This document shows positions 9,262-17,824 of a DNA stretch of 45,639 nucleotides, one piece after another. The stretch covers positions 1 to 45,639 of the forward strand of contig JAIOPP010000152.1 in the NCBI GenBank assembly GCA_021413845.1. The letters run 5' to 3'. The notes beneath the pieces are model-generated. The model searched no databases and was not told the DNA's origin. It saw nothing but the letters and a program-made list of their open reading frames with translations. The stretch's first letter is position 1, and each line of letters starts with the position of its first letter. The DNA comes from Planctomycetia bacterium. GTDB taxonomy: Bacteria > Planctomycetota > Planctomycetia > Pirellulales > PNKZ01. A program made the translations under genes and the position numbers.

Positions 9262-9480
9262 ATGCTTAGCTTGCTCCGAAACCTTCGCTCGCGCATCTTC
9301 CGCTCGCGCACGAACCGGCTCATTCACGACGAGCAGGGGGCGACCGCCGTAGAATACGCCGTGATGCTGGCGTTGATTCTGTTGACGTGCTTGGCGTCGA
9401 TCGTCGCCGTCGGCAACGCAACTTCTAGTTCGTTGTCCAACACGAACACCCGACTGAACAACGTCGGCTTCGGTTCCTAA
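9262..9480 (+). CDS. Flp-type IVb pilin precursor
   Basis: A 72-aa prepilin. The processing site is G26/A27 followed by ATAVEYAVM, with the invariant Glu-Tyr at 31-32, and then one hydrophobic helix (LALILLTCLASIVAV). This is the form cut by TadV-like prepilin peptidases and assembled into thin Flp pili by the Tad system. The leader is rather long (26 residues) and Arg-rich. An AAGGAG ribosome binding site stands nine bases before the ATG. No other tad/flp assembly gene is present in the window, so this pilin gene is isolated from its machinery, which is common in planctomycetes with several scattered flp copies. Confidence 0.92.
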   Translation: MLSLLRNLRSRIFRSRTNRLIHDEQGATAVEYAVMLALILLTCLASIVAVGNATSSSLSNTNTRLNNVGFGS

Positions 9481-9505
9481 GCGCCGTTGCTTCGAAGCCT
9501 TGTGC

Positions 9506-10024
9506 TTACGGTCGGCGAAACCGATCGTAGAACAGCAGCGCCGCCACTGTCTTCGAGTCTTCGATCTCCCCCCGCTGGAGCATCGCCAGCGCTTCGTCCC
9601 AACCGACGACCCAATTCTCGATCTCCTCCCCCGCCTCCCGGTGGGCATCGCCGAGGGTTAGGTCGGTCGCGACGAAGACGTGCATCCGCTCGTTTTGAAT
9701 CCCGGGCGACATAAAGAACTTCGTGAGCGGCTCCATCTTGCCGGCCGTGTAACCGGTTTCTTCGATGAGCTCGCGGCGCGCCGTCTCAAGCGGGGGTTCG
9801 TTCGGCTCCAAGGTCCCCGCCGGCACTTCGATCAACGTCTTTTCCACGGCCACGCGAAAGTTACGAATCAGACATACATGGTCCGCATCGACCATCGGGA
9901 TGACCGCGACCGCGCCGGGATGCACGACCACTTCGCGCTCCAACTTCGCACCGGCAGCGGTCGTTTGCTTCCTTCGCACGACGCGAAATCGCCGACATTC
10001 GAGTAACAATTCGTCGTCTGCCAT
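9506..10024 (-). CDS. NUDIX hydrolase, ADP-ribose pyrophosphatase type
   Basis: A 172-aa NUDIX enzyme. The NUDIX box is complete: G-T-L-E-P-N-E...ARRELIEETG, which supplies the metal-binding Glu residues. The upstream PAGTLEPNE and downstream FFMSPGIQNERMHVFVATDL (a proline at about 15 residues past the box) match the ADP-ribose pyrophosphatase subgroup (NudF-like), which splits ADP-ribose to AMP and ribose-5-phosphate. The start was set at the ATG at 10024, behind an AGAGGTG ribosome binding site; the longer reading from 10093 adds 23 residues without homology. It converges on the pilin gene, with 25 bases between. Confidence 0.9.
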   Translation of the reverse strand: MADDELLLECRRFRVVRRKQTTAAGAKLEREVVVHPGAVAVIPMVDADHVCLIRNFRVAVEKTLIEVPAGTLEPNEPPLETARRELIEETGYTAGKMEPLTKFFMSPGIQNERMHVFVATDLTLGDAHREAGEEIENWVVGWDEALAMLQRGEIEDSKTVAALLFYDRFRRP

Positions 10025-10156
10025 CGAATCACCTCTTTGTTTGATCGTCGCCGATTCTCTTGGTAGGATAGCTCTGACGAATCGGCTCTCCAAGCCGGTC
10101 AGGCCGATCCCCGTTTTCTCTTCAGACGCGGCGCCTCGTTCGCCGTGCGTTCAGCC

Positions 10157-11158
10157 ATGCGTGATTTGCTGAGCTGGAACGTTTCGCTAGGCCGTTGGGC
10201 CGACGTACAGGTACGACTGCACGTTTCGTTCCTCGTGCTCATCGTCGCCGTGTTGCATCTCAGCACCGCGCCGAACGACGCACGCATCGCCGTACCGACC
10301 ATCGCCGGCCTCACCGTGCTGCTGCTCAGCGTCATCGCTCACGAATGCGGCCACTGTCTCGCGGCCTGGAAGTCGGGCGGCCGGATCGATCATGTCTTGC
10401 TCGCTCCTTGGGGCGGGCTGACGTATCTATGCCCTTCGCGGAATTGGCGCGTCGAGCTTGCGATCGCCTTGGTGGGCCCGGCCGTCAACTTGGCGATTTG
10501 TCTTGCCGCGACTCTCACACTAGTCGGGCTCGGCGCACCCGTCGGTGCCAATTTCCATCCGTTCGCGCTGCCGCCGTTGCACGACGAGATGACGGCGATC
10601 GATCTCTTCTCGCTGATCGCTTGGATCAACTGGCTGATCTTGCTGGTGAATCTGTTGCCGGCGTACCCGCTCGATGGGGCTCGCGCGCTGCGCGCCGTGG
10701 TGCGGCCTCGCTTCGGCTTTCGTACGGCGGTCGTCTTGTCGTGGCGAACCGGTATTTTCACCTCGGCCTGTCTGATTCTCGCCGCTTGGGCCCTGCCCGT
10801 CTCGTTCGAGAAGGCTGCGCTCGCCTGTAGTTTGCTCGGTATCTTTTTGTATTTCAGTAGTCGTCAAGAAGCGCAACGCCTGCACGAGGCCGATGCCGGC
10901 GACGACGAAGATCCGTTCGGCGACGCCGTCGACGAGCATGGCCGAGGCGGCGGAATCGACAATCCGCTCCGTCGCTGGTTCGAGCGCCGGCGAAGGTTGC
11001 GCATCGCCCAGCGAGCCCGGCAAGAACGCGACGAAGAATCGCGAGCCGACGACATCTTGGCTCGGCTCCATACGCTGGGTCCGCAAGCTCTGAGCGCCGA
11101 CGACAAGGCCATCCTGCAGCGCGTCAGCGAGCGTTATCGGCAGCGCCAACAAGGCTGA
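10157..11158 (+). CDS. Site-2 protease-like M50 metallopeptidase
   Basis: A 333-aa intramembrane zinc protease of the M50B group. HECGH (residues 62-66) is the zinc-binding helix and NLLPAYPLDGARAL carries the third ligand Asp in its usual second motif. About six hydrophobic helices cover residues 20-235. A soluble tail follows, with an Asp/Glu-rich linker, a very basic stretch (RRWFERRRRLRIAQRARQ) and a final DDILARLHTLGPQALSADDKAILQRVSERYR helix pair, a tail often attached to planctomycete and bacteroidete rhomboid and M50 proteins. The ATG at 10157 is preferred to a GTG four codons earlier. Members of this family cut regulatory membrane proteins such as anti-sigma factors; the substrate here is unknown. 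Confidence 0.9.
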   Translation: MRDLLSWNVSLGRWADVQVRLHVSFLVLIVAVLHLSTAPNDARIAVPTIAGLTVLLLSVIAHECGHCLAAWKSGGRIDHVLLAPWGGLTYLCPSRNWRVELAIALVGPAVNLAICLAATLTLVGLGAPVGANFHPFALPPLHDEMTAIDLFSLIAWINWLILLVNLLPAYPLDGARALRAVVRPRFGFRTAVVLSWRTGIFTSACLILAAWALPVSFEKAALACSLLGIFLYFSSRQEAQRLHEADAGDDEDPFGDAVDEHGRGGGIDNPLRRWFERRRRLRIAQRARQERDEESRADDILARLHTLGPQALSADDKAILQRVSERYRQRQQG

Positions 11159-11395
11159 TCGCGAAGGCGTGTGCCAAGCCTGGCCGCCCTGCATTCTCTT
11201 CGCGCGAAGATCGCTCGCGCGAGCGCTCCGCTTGTAACGACCGTAGCGATTATCGGCGATCGCCTGCTCGCCGATCGCTCAAGAAATCGGCATTCTTCAG
11301 GTTCCATTTCGCGTGTTGCGGAGTTCCGCTCATGACCTAGAGTTGCATGGTCCGTTCCCTATCTCTCGTCGAATGTCCTTTTGGGGCAGCAACTC

Positions 11396-12970
11396 GTGAC
11401 AGCAACCGTCATCGACACCTTCGTTCCGGTCGAATCCGCTGCCGAACGTGCGAAGCGTTCGGAAGTAGAGCAACATCGTGCGCAGCAATACTGCGCCGAT
11501 CTGGCGAAGCGCTTTCAATCGCAGTTCGACATCATCGACCTCGCGACCGGAGAAGTTTTCGCCGGCCGCGCGCTGATGACGGCTGCCTTCGACGAATGCG
11601 CCGAGCAATGCCGCCGCGCCGTCGCGCACGACCGCCCGGAGCTGGTCGGCCGTAACGAGAACGCTTGGCTCGTCATTTTGCCGCTCGGGCGACAAGGCCT
11701 CAACGACTGGATCGCGATCGGCGAAGCCTCTTCTTCCGACGAGCGACTGCTGACCGCGATGGCCGAGATGTTCGTCGAAAGCGTGCAAGCCCGCCGCCGC
11801 ATGCACGACCTGCAAGAAGAGTCGCGCAAGCTTTCGGCGCATATCGGCGCTACGTTCGAAGAAATCACGCTCATCTACCGACTCACGCAGAGCCTCTCCA
11901 TTTCGCATAGCCCGCAAGATATCGGCGCGCAGGCACTCGAACGATTGCACGAAGTGATCGCCGCCGAAGGGTTAGCCATTTACTACAACTTCGCGTTCGA
12001 TGAAGAGCTCTTCAAACACGGCGGCGAAGAGCAACCGATCTTCATCGTGCAAGGGAACGTGCCGACTACGGTCGATCGGTTCACGAAGCTTTCGGCGATC
12101 GTCGGCGAGGCCGATTCGCTCCGTCCGTACATCGCTAACCACGGCATCCCCAACGACGACGGCTCGTTCGACGACGTGCGGCAGCTCGTCATGGTTCCGC
12201 TACGCGAAGGGGAGCGGCTGTTCGGATGGCTCGCGGCCTTCAATCACAAAGACTCGCGCGAGTTCGGCAGCTCCGAAGCGAACTTGCTCGCCTCGATCGG
12301 CACGATCCTCGGCATCCACAGCGGCAACATCGACTTGTACAAACAACAAGCCGACCTCTTCGCCGGCACCGTGCGCACGATGAGCTCCGCGATCGACGCG
12401 AAAGACCCGTACACGCGCGGCCATAGCGATCGCGTGGCCCGCGTCTCGGTGCGATTGGCGCAAGCGCTCGGCTGCGACGACACCACGCTCCGCACGCTGT
12501 ACCTCGCCGGCCTGTTGCACGACGTCGGCAAGATCGGCATCGACGACGGCGTGCTGCGCAAGCCCGGCAAGCTTACCGACGGCGAATACGAACACATCAA
12601 GACCCACGTCGAGATCGGCTACCGCATCCTCCGCGGGCTCAAGAAGATGGGCCATCTGCTCCCCGTGGTCTTGCACCACCACGAATCTTGGGACGGCAAG
12701 GGCTACCCCTTCGGCCTCGCCGGCACGAACATCCCGTATCTCGCTCGGATCGTCGCCGTGGCCGATGCCTACGATGCGATGGCGAGCGACCGTCCGTATC
12801 GCAAAGGGATGGAAGACGAAAAGCTCGACGCGATCTTCCGCAACGGGGCCGGTAAGCAATGGGACCCGGACGTCGTCGATGCGTTCTTCCGCGTGCGTGA
12901 AGACATCCGTCAGATTTCCATGCGTAATCCCGACCCGATCGACACCCTCGCGGTAGAATGGCGCCATTAA
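11396..12970 (+). CDS. GAF / HD-GYP cyclic-di-GMP phosphodiesterase
   Basis: A 524-aa signalling enzyme. The N-terminal 170 residues are a weakly recognisable sensor region ending in a helical linker. Residues about 180-335 look like a GAF domain (QDIGAQALERLHEVIAAEGLAIYY... to ...LVMVPLREGERLFGWLAAFN). The C-terminal domain is HD-GYP: DPYTRGHSDRVARVS, then HDVGK at 375-379, VLHHHESWDGKGYP near 427-438 and VADAYDAMASDRPYR, all complete. Such enzymes open cyclic di-GMP to pGpG or GMP and so lower the second messenger. There is no receiver domain or membrane helix, so the GAF domain is the likely input. I chose the GTG at 11396; a TTG at 11381 is the alternative, and neither has a strong ribosome binding site. 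Confidence 0.9.
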   Translation: MTATVIDTFVPVESAAERAKRSEVEQHRAQQYCADLAKRFQSQFDIIDLATGEVFAGRALMTAAFDECAEQCRRAVAHDRPELVGRNENAWLVILPLGRQGLNDWIAIGEASSSDERLLTAMAEMFVESVQARRRMHDLQEESRKLSAHIGATFEEITLIYRLTQSLSISHSPQDIGAQALERLHEVIAAEGLAIYYNFAFDEELFKHGGEEQPIFIVQGNVPTTVDRFTKLSAIVGEADSLRPYIANHGIPNDDGSFDDVRQLVMVPLREGERLFGWLAAFNHKDSREFGSSEANLLASIGTILGIHSGNIDLYKQQADLFAGTVRTMSSAIDAKDPYTRGHSDRVARVSVRLAQALGCDDTTLRTLYLAGLLHDVGKIGIDDGVLRKPGKLTDGEYEHIKTHVEIGYRILRGLKKMGHLLPVVLHHHESWDGKGYPFGLAGTNIPYLARIVAVADAYDAMASDRPYRKGMEDEKLDAIFRNGAGKQWDPDVVDAFFRVREDIRQISMRNPDPIDTLAVEWRH

Positions 12971-13006
12971 GTTCTCCGGCGTTCGACGGCGAGGCACGAC
13001 TCGGGC

Positions 13007-13504
13007 ATGGCGCGTGAAGAAGAAGACAAAGAAGATCTCCTGCGCGAGGCGACCGCGCTGGTCGAGCGCGTCGAGTTGCTGGATGCCTCACACGAAGGGG
13101 AGCCGCACTCGATCGTCGTCGGCTTCCGTCGCGACGGTGCCGCGAGCTACTTCTTCGGTTCCGATCCGGTCTATCAGTTCAACACCCGTCGCGAGCTGCG
13201 CCGCGGTTTCCATTCCGGCAAGTTGCTCAAGGCCGAGCGGGGCCGGCTCGTCGAGCTGACCCGTACGCGCACCGAGACCGAAACGGGGTTGGAACGGCGC
13301 GAGCTTTCCGAAGAGCACATGGGCGAGCTTCTCGACGACATCCGCCTTCGCCTGAGCGCTTTGGTCGCCCACTGGCTGCGCAACGGCTACTCGCTCGTCG
13401 GCCAAGTTCCGGCGGGAACGGACGTGATGAAGCGCGTGATCGCCGAGACGGAAGCGATCTTGCTGGAGGATATCGTTGTGGCCGATTCGCCGGGACTGCG
13501 GTGA
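13007..13504 (+). CDS. Conserved protein of unknown function
   Basis: A 165-aa soluble protein, acidic at the start (AREEEDKEDLLRE). The middle has a beta-rich, basic surface (IVVGFRRDGAASYFFGSDPVYQFNTRRELRRGFHSGKLL), followed by a helical region. The pattern of a VYQFN strand followed by a Lys/Arg patch recalls small planctomycete proteins of unknown role that I have seen in similar positions; no enzyme motif is visible. It starts 36 bases after the HD-GYP gene on the same strand and could share its transcript. It faces the alpha-CTD-like gene convergently, with a terminator hairpin between. Confidence 0.7.
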   Translation: MAREEEDKEDLLREATALVERVELLDASHEGEPHSIVVGFRRDGAASYFFGSDPVYQFNTRRELRRGFHSGKLLKAERGRLVELTRTRTETETGLERRELSEEHMGELLDDIRLRLSALVAHWLRNGYSLVGQVPAGTDVMKRVIAETEAILLEDIVVADSPGLR

Positions 13505-13522
13505 ACTTGTTAGGCGTTCAAT

Positions 13523-13550
13523 AAAAAAAGCCCCGGCAATTCGCCGAGGC
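13523..13550 (-). terminator. Rho-independent terminator of the alpha-CTD-like gene
   Basis: Read on the minus strand it is GCCTCGGC, loop GAATT, GCCGGGGC, then seven T. The stem has eight pairs, one of them G-U. The T run lies on the minus-strand side, so it serves the gene ending at 13590; on the plus strand there is only a weak CCTTT after the stem. Confidence 0.85.
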
Positions 13551-13589
13551 CCTTTGGGCTATTTCGATTTCGTTTCGTGTCGGCGAGAG

Positions 13590-13853
13590 CTATGCCGCGC
13601 GGCGGCCTTTGCGAAAGAAGCCGATTCCTTCGAGCGATTTATAGACCTCTTCCAAAGTCTTTTCGCCGAAGTTGGAGATGCTCAATAGGTCGTCGCGCGT
13701 GCTGTTCAAGAGGTCGCGCACCGTGAAGATCCCCTTCTCTTCCAAGCAGTTGGTCGTCCGGACGGTGAGGCCGATTTCGGCCGTGCTCATTTCGAGCTTC
13801 TCTTGCATGCCGCGGGCTTCTTCTTCGGCGGCGCGGAGACGAATGCGTGTCAT
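13590..13853 (-). CDS. Free-standing RNA polymerase alpha-CTD-like protein
   Basis: An 87-aa protein that is almost entirely an RNA polymerase alpha subunit C-terminal domain: MSTAEIGLTVRTTNCLEEKG, IFTVRDLLNSTRDDLLSISNFGEKTLEEVYKSLEGIGF. The VRTTNCL and NFGEKTLEEV segments hold the Arg, Asn and Lys that contact UP-element DNA in the normal alpha subunit (R265, N268 and K298 in E. coli numbering). There is no N-terminal dimerisation domain. A 25-residue charged helix (RIRLRAAEEEARGMQEKLE) precedes it. The start at 13853 follows a GGGAGGGA ribosome binding site; longer readings run into an intergenic repeat. It may compete with or supplement alpha-CTD at promoters, or be a helix-hairpin-helix DNA-binding protein; either is inference. 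Confidence 0.88.
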   Translation of the reverse strand: MTRIRLRAAEEEARGMQEKLEMSTAEIGLTVRTTNCLEEKGIFTVRDLLNSTRDDLLSISNFGEKTLEEVYKSLEGIGFFRKGRRAA

Positions 13854-14024
13854 CTTAGGGGGTCCCTCCCGTGTGAAACGTGGCGTTGTTCTGTAGCGTG
13901 CGTCGGGGCCGATACTCCCTTGCCCGCGGCACAAGCGAAGTATAACGAAAGCGGTAGGAAAGCCGCGAGAAAACTTAAGTTTTTGCGTGCCGGCGACGCT
14001 AGCAGCGAATGCAAAAGTCAAAAT

Positions 14025-14065
14025 GCAAAATGCAGAACGCCGGACTTCGCCGTTTTGCATTTTGC
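14025..14065. repeat. Intergenic inverted repeat, TGCAAAATGC type
   Basis: Left arm GCAAAATGCAGAACG at 14025-14039 and right arm CGTTTTGCATTTTGC at 14051-14065 pair at 14 of 15 positions around an 11-base loop. It stands between the M20 peptidase and the alpha-CTD-like gene. Further partial TGCAAAA words flank it. It resembles a dispersed intergenic repeat rather than a terminator, since no T run follows on the minus strand. Confidence 0.75.
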
Positions 14066-14084
14066 CTTCTCACTTCTAACTTTC

Positions 14085-15296
14085 TCAAAGCCCCGTCGCT
14101 AAACGCAACGCGACTCGGCACGCGCTCTGAAACGCTTCGATGTCGAGCCGTTCCTTATTCGTATGCACGTCCATCTGGCCGCAGCCCATCGTCACGGTCG
14201 GCACTCCGTGCAGCGTGAGCCAATTGGCGTCGAGGCCGCCGTTGCTGATCGCGCGCAGCGGCGTGAGCCCGACCGCGGCGACTGCCCGCTCGGCGGCCAA
14301 CACGCAGGCTTCGTTCTCTTTCAACTCAAACGATTCGTAATCGAGCCGATGTTCGATCGCCACGCTGCCGCATGCCCCGTCGACGCTGCGCACTTCGTCG
14401 CAGGCGTTGCGAAAGGCTTCGCAGATCGTGTCGAGAATCAAGCGGCGGAACTTAGGATCGTGGCTCCGGCATTCGGCCCTGAGGTCGACGCGCTCGGTAA
14501 TGACGTTCGTCGCGTCGCCGCCCCGCACGACCCCGACGTTGCTGGTGCCGCGATAGCCGTCGCGCTCGATGAGGCCGAGCCAACCGTGCTGATGGAGCTT
14601 GGCGATCGCCAACGCAGCGATCGTGATCGCGCTGACGCCTCGCTCCGGCGCGTTGCCCGCATGGGCGGCCAAGCCGGTAATCGCGATTTCCAAGCGAAAC
14701 GCGCCGGTCGCGCCGATGGTAATCTTCGAGGCCGCCCCGCCGTCCCAGTTGAAAGCCAACTCCGGTTTCCCGAGCACGCCGAGATTGCAGTACCTGACGC
14801 CGAACAGGCCAACCTCTTCCTGCACCGGCCAGAAGAACGTCAGCGGCGGGTGCGGCAACTTGCGGCGCAAGATCTCGAGCGCGGCGGTCAACACGACGGC
14901 GCAACCTCCCCGATCGTCGGCTCCGAGACCGGTCGTCTTATCGGCCGACTCGACGAATTTGCCGACCACGGTCGGTTTGCAGCCGACGCACAGCGGCACC
15001 GTGTCCATGTGCGCCATCAACAGCCGTCGCGGACCGGGCGACGTGCCGGGCAAGCGGAAGACGAGATTGCCGACCTCTCCCCCGAGCGGCGAGCGAGTCG
15101 GAGCGTCGTCGGTTTCGATGTCGGCGGCATTCGCACCAGCGGCGATCAGCTCCGAGCGGATCAACTCGACGACCCGCCCTTCTTCGCCGCTCCGCCCTCG
15201 CAAAGCCATCAACCGCAGCACCAGTTCCAAAGCCTTGTTCGCATCCGGTTCGACGTTGCCGGTGGAAACTCGAGGGCCTGAATTCGAAGTAGACAT
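14085..15296 (-). CDS. M20 family metallopeptidase, tripeptidase T-like
   Basis: A 403-aa zinc peptidase of the M20 clan, closest in pattern to peptidase T and related enzymes that trim tripeptides or act on acylated amino acids. The metal-site motifs are LLMAHMDTVP (His, Asp), GLGADDRGGCAVVL (Asp), VQEEVGLFGVR (catalytic and ligand Glu), FNWDGG (Asp) and a late TMGCGQMDVHTNKERLDIE (His). A lid or dimer domain is inserted between about residues 190 and 310. Length is typical. It is divergent from rlmN, with about 120 bases between, so each needs its own promoter there. Which peptides it cuts cannot be read from the sequence. Confidence 0.9.
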   Translation of the reverse strand: MSTSNSGPRVSTGNVEPDANKALELVLRLMALRGRSGEEGRVVELIRSELIAAGANAADIETDDAPTRSPLGGEVGNLVFRLPGTSPGPRRLLMAHMDTVPLCVGCKPTVVGKFVESADKTTGLGADDRGGCAVVLTAALEILRRKLPHPPLTFFWPVQEEVGLFGVRYCNLGVLGKPELAFNWDGGAASKITIGATGAFRLEIAITGLAAHAGNAPERGVSAITIAALAIAKLHQHGWLGLIERDGYRGTSNVGVVRGGDATNVITERVDLRAECRSHDPKFRRLILDTICEAFRNACDEVRSVDGACGSVAIEHRLDYESFELKENEACVLAAERAVAAVGLTPLRAISNGGLDANWLTLHGVPTVTMGCGQMDVHTNKERLDIEAFQSACRVALRLATGL

Positions 15297-15414
15297 GATT
15301 CACCGCCTGAGATCGAGAAGGTGCGAACGGGGTCTTACCGCAACCCCTGATTCTACCGGAATCGCCGGGTCGGCGAACGCTCGCCCCTAGGAATTTTCCC
15401 GCTCACCGTAAACA

Positions 15415-16566
15415 ATGAAATCGTTGCGTGTGCGCCGTTCGCGGCTGGTTGCCGTTCGCCGTTCCCCCTTTCGCTTTGCGACTTCGATTTTGCTCCATCT
15501 TCTCGACCTCACCCTCGACGAACTCAAGGCTTGGCTTTCCGCTGCCGGATTGCCTGCGTATCGTGCCGCGCAGATTCGCAAATGGGTCTTCGAGAAACGC
15601 GCCGGTTCGTTCGAAGAAATGACCGACTTGCCGCGCGACCTGCGCGAGCGGCTCGCAGCCGAGTTCCAGATCTTCACGAGCACGATCGTCGCCCATCAAC
15701 AGGCCGACGACGGCACCGAGAAGCTGTTGCTGCAATTCGGCGACTCGCAGCGCATCGAGTGCGTCTTGATTCGCGAAGGGTCGCGCCGCACGATCTGCAT
15801 CAGCACGCAGGTCGGCTGTGCGATGGGGTGCGTCTTCTGTGCCAGCGGACTCGACGGCGTGGCCCGCAACCTCACGACCGGCGAGATCCTCGAACAAATG
15901 CTATTGCTCAACCGCGTGCAAGCGGCCGAAGAACGGCTGAGCAACATCGTGGTGATGGGCATGGGGGAGCCGCTCGCGAACCTCGACAAGCTCTTACCCG
16001 CCCTCGAGCTGGCGACGAAGCCGGAAGGGCTCGGCATCGGAGGTCGACATATCACGGTCTCGACCGTCGGCCTCCCCCCGGCGATGGACCGGCTCACGGC
16101 GATGCAGACCAACTACCATTTGGCAGTGTCGCTGCACGCCCCGGACGACGAGCTGCGCAACAAGATCGTGCCGGTGAATAAGAACATTTCGATCGCGGCG
16201 ATCCTCGCTGCGGCCGATCGGTTCTTCTCCGAAAACGGCCGGCGACTGACGTTCGAATACGTTCTTTTAGGCGAACTCAACGATCGGCCCGAGCATGCGC
16301 GGAAGCTCGTCGAGTTGCTGCGCGGACGGACGGCGCTGTTGAACGTGATCCCCTACAATCCTGTCGCGGGACTGCCTTATAAGATGCCGTCGCAAAAGGC
16401 GCAGCAGCGCTTCTTGGAGATTCTCGCAGCCGGCGGAATCAACGTGCAGGTGCGCACGCGCAAGGGGGATCAGATCGACGCCGCCTGCGGTCAGCTACGC
16501 CGGAGTTTCCCGCAGCCGAACGTCGTCTCAATCGACCCGGTTGCCGTGCAAGCCGTGAAGCCCTAA
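15415..16566 (+). CDS. rlmN: 23S rRNA (adenine2503-C2)-methyltransferase
   Basis: A radical-SAM enzyme that methylates A2503 of 23S rRNA (and A37 of some tRNAs). The cluster motif is C135-AMG-C139-VF-C142. The N-terminal domain (LLDLTLDELKAWLSAAGLPAYRAAQIRKWVF) is typical, VVMGMGEPLANLD follows, and the second catalytic cysteine is C358 in DAACGQLR. Length fits the family. The first 25 residues, up to a TTG at 15490, are Arg-rich, unlike RlmN, and their DNA has the repeated gttcgccgttc look of intergenic repeats. The true start may therefore be the TTG at 15490 (MLHLLDLTLDEL); neither start has a clear ribosome binding site. The 3' end overlaps the convergent oxidase gene by 39 bases. Confidence 0.95.
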   Translation: MKSLRVRRSRLVAVRRSPFRFATSILLHLLDLTLDELKAWLSAAGLPAYRAAQIRKWVFEKRAGSFEEMTDLPRDLRERLAAEFQIFTSTIVAHQQADDGTEKLLLQFGDSQRIECVLIREGSRRTICISTQVGCAMGCVFCASGLDGVARNLTTGEILEQMLLLNRVQAAEERLSNIVVMGMGEPLANLDKLLPALELATKPEGLGIGGRHITVSTVGLPPAMDRLTAMQTNYHLAVSLHAPDDELRNKIVPVNKNISIAAILAAADRFFSENGRRLTFEYVLLGELNDRPEHARKLVELLRGRTALLNVIPYNPVAGLPYKMPSQKAQQRFLEILAAGGINVQVRTRKGDQIDAACGQLRRSFPQPNVVSIDPVAVQAVKP

Positions 16567-17721
16567 GCGATTGAGCTTGAGAAACTCGATCGGCAAGGCG
16601 CTCCGGCCCGTCGTCGCTAAGTCGGCCAATGCTTCGCCGAGTACGCTGGTGAATTTGAACCCGTGCCCGGAGAGGCCCGCCGCGAAGACCACTTCCGGAT
16701 GCTGCGGGTGGCGATCGACTAAGAAGTTTTCATCGGGCGACATCGTGTACATGCACGGCGCATGATCGTTGAGTACGTTCGAGATGCCCGGCAGATGCGC
16801 TTGCAGAAATCCCGCGACGCGGGCCAAGTCGTCCGGGTCGATCGCCTGCGGATTCTCCAGCGGGTTCGTGAGCTCGCGACCGCCGGAATGCTCGGCACAT
16901 TTCAACCCCTCGGGCCCCACGACGGGAAACCCATAGAAGACCCCCGCGGGTGTTTCATACAAGAACGCCGGGGCACCCCGGTCGAGTCGGTAGTCGTCGG
17001 CCAGTGGATCGTCGGCGCGCGGTGCGAACCAATACTGCGGCTTCCGGCGGACGACGAGCGGCACCCCCAAGCCGGCCAGCAACTCACCGGCCCAAGCCCC
17101 CGCCGTGATGATGAGGCGCGCCGCCTCGTAGCGGCCCCGCTCCGTCTCGACAACGACATGCGATGCTCCGCCGGCCGACGCCGGCTCGACATGCCAACCG
17201 CGAACCGTCTCTTCGCACCGAAGCTCCGCACCGTGGCGAACCGCTTCGTCGAGATGGGCCTGCACGCATCCCTCGACCCGCAAGAAGCCGGCGCGGCGCT
17301 CGAAGACGCCGACCATCGACTCCGGCACACGGAAGCCGGGGAAGCGGCGCAGGCATTCCTCGCGCGAAAGCTCGTCGACCGCCAGGCTATGCAACCGAGC
17401 GCTCGCCAACACGCCGGGAACGACGACGCCCCCTTGCGCTGCCGAGGGGCCGATCTCTAATAGGCCCGTCTCTTCGTAAAGCTTGCGACCGGTCGCAGCT
17501 TCGAGCTCGGCCCACAGCGCATAAGCGCGGAGCACGAGCGGAACATAATCGGGATGCTCGAAGTAGGCCTGGCGGATCATCCGGGTCCGGCCATGCGAAC
17601 TGCCGCGAGCGTGCGCGGGGGGAAAACGATCGAACCCCAAGACGCGCAAGCCGCGCCGAGCCAAGTGCATCAGCGCCGCACTACCGACCCCGCCGCAACC
17701 GAGAACCAGCACTTCGTGCAT
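16528..17721 (-). CDS. solA: FAD-dependent sarcosine oxidase-like enzyme
   Basis: A 397-aa flavoenzyme of the monomeric sarcosine oxidase / N-methyltryptophan oxidase family. Features are the N-terminal dinucleotide fold LVLGCGGVGSAALMHLARRGLRVLGFDRF, the family signature GSSHGRTRMIRQAYFEHPDYVPL, and the C-terminal PCMYTMSPDENFLVDRHP with the Cys that binds FAD covalently, followed by FAAGLSGHGFKF. It oxidises an N-methylated amino acid or a similar secondary amine with O2, giving formaldehyde and peroxide. The gene symbol follows the E. coli N-methyltryptophan oxidase; the real substrate could be sarcosine or pipecolate. Its last 13 codons lie on the opposite strand of the rlmN 3' end, an unusual convergent overlap. 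Confidence 0.88.
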   Translation of the reverse strand: MHEVLVLGCGGVGSAALMHLARRGLRVLGFDRFPPAHARGSSHGRTRMIRQAYFEHPDYVPLVLRAYALWAELEAATGRKLYEETGLLEIGPSAAQGGVVVPGVLASARLHSLAVDELSREECLRRFPGFRVPESMVGVFERRAGFLRVEGCVQAHLDEAVRHGAELRCEETVRGWHVEPASAGGASHVVVETERGRYEAARLIITAGAWAGELLAGLGVPLVVRRKPQYWFAPRADDPLADDYRLDRGAPAFLYETPAGVFYGFPVVGPEGLKCAEHSGGRELTNPLENPQAIDPDDLARVAGFLQAHLPGISNVLNDHAPCMYTMSPDENFLVDRHPQHPEVVFAAGLSGHGFKFTSVLGEALADLATTGRSALPIEFLKLNRLGLHGLHGNRVD

Positions 17722-17727
17722 GGTGAA

Positions 17728-17811
17728 AACCAGAAACTAGAAAATGGAAACGAGAACTTCGGAGCCGCAAGAAGTTACCATGCTCCCTCTTCCGGTTTCT
17801 AGTTTCTGATT
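17728..17811. repeat. Inverted repeat of AACCAGAAACTAGAAA words
   Basis: AACCAGAAACTAGAAA at 17728-17743 faces TTTCTAGTTTCTGATT at 17796-17811, which pair at 15 of 16 positions over a 52-base spacer. Extra copies of the CTAGAAA/TTTCTAG word extend the right side to about 17821. AT-rich arms in a GC-rich genome, lying exactly between two minus-strand genes, suggest a dispersed intergenic repeat. Confidence 0.75.
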
Positions 17812-17824
17812 TCTAGTTTTCGCC

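Noticed and set aside
11240-11282. Clustered GGCGATCGCC-like words before the HD-GYP gene
   Set aside because: GCGATCGC words are frequent in GC-rich genomes, and I see no ordered array or partner site.
14163-15281. 372-codon open frame opposite the M20 peptidase
   Set aside because: The M20 gene has all metal-site motifs; the opposite frame shows no domain and its composition follows from GC-rich third positions.
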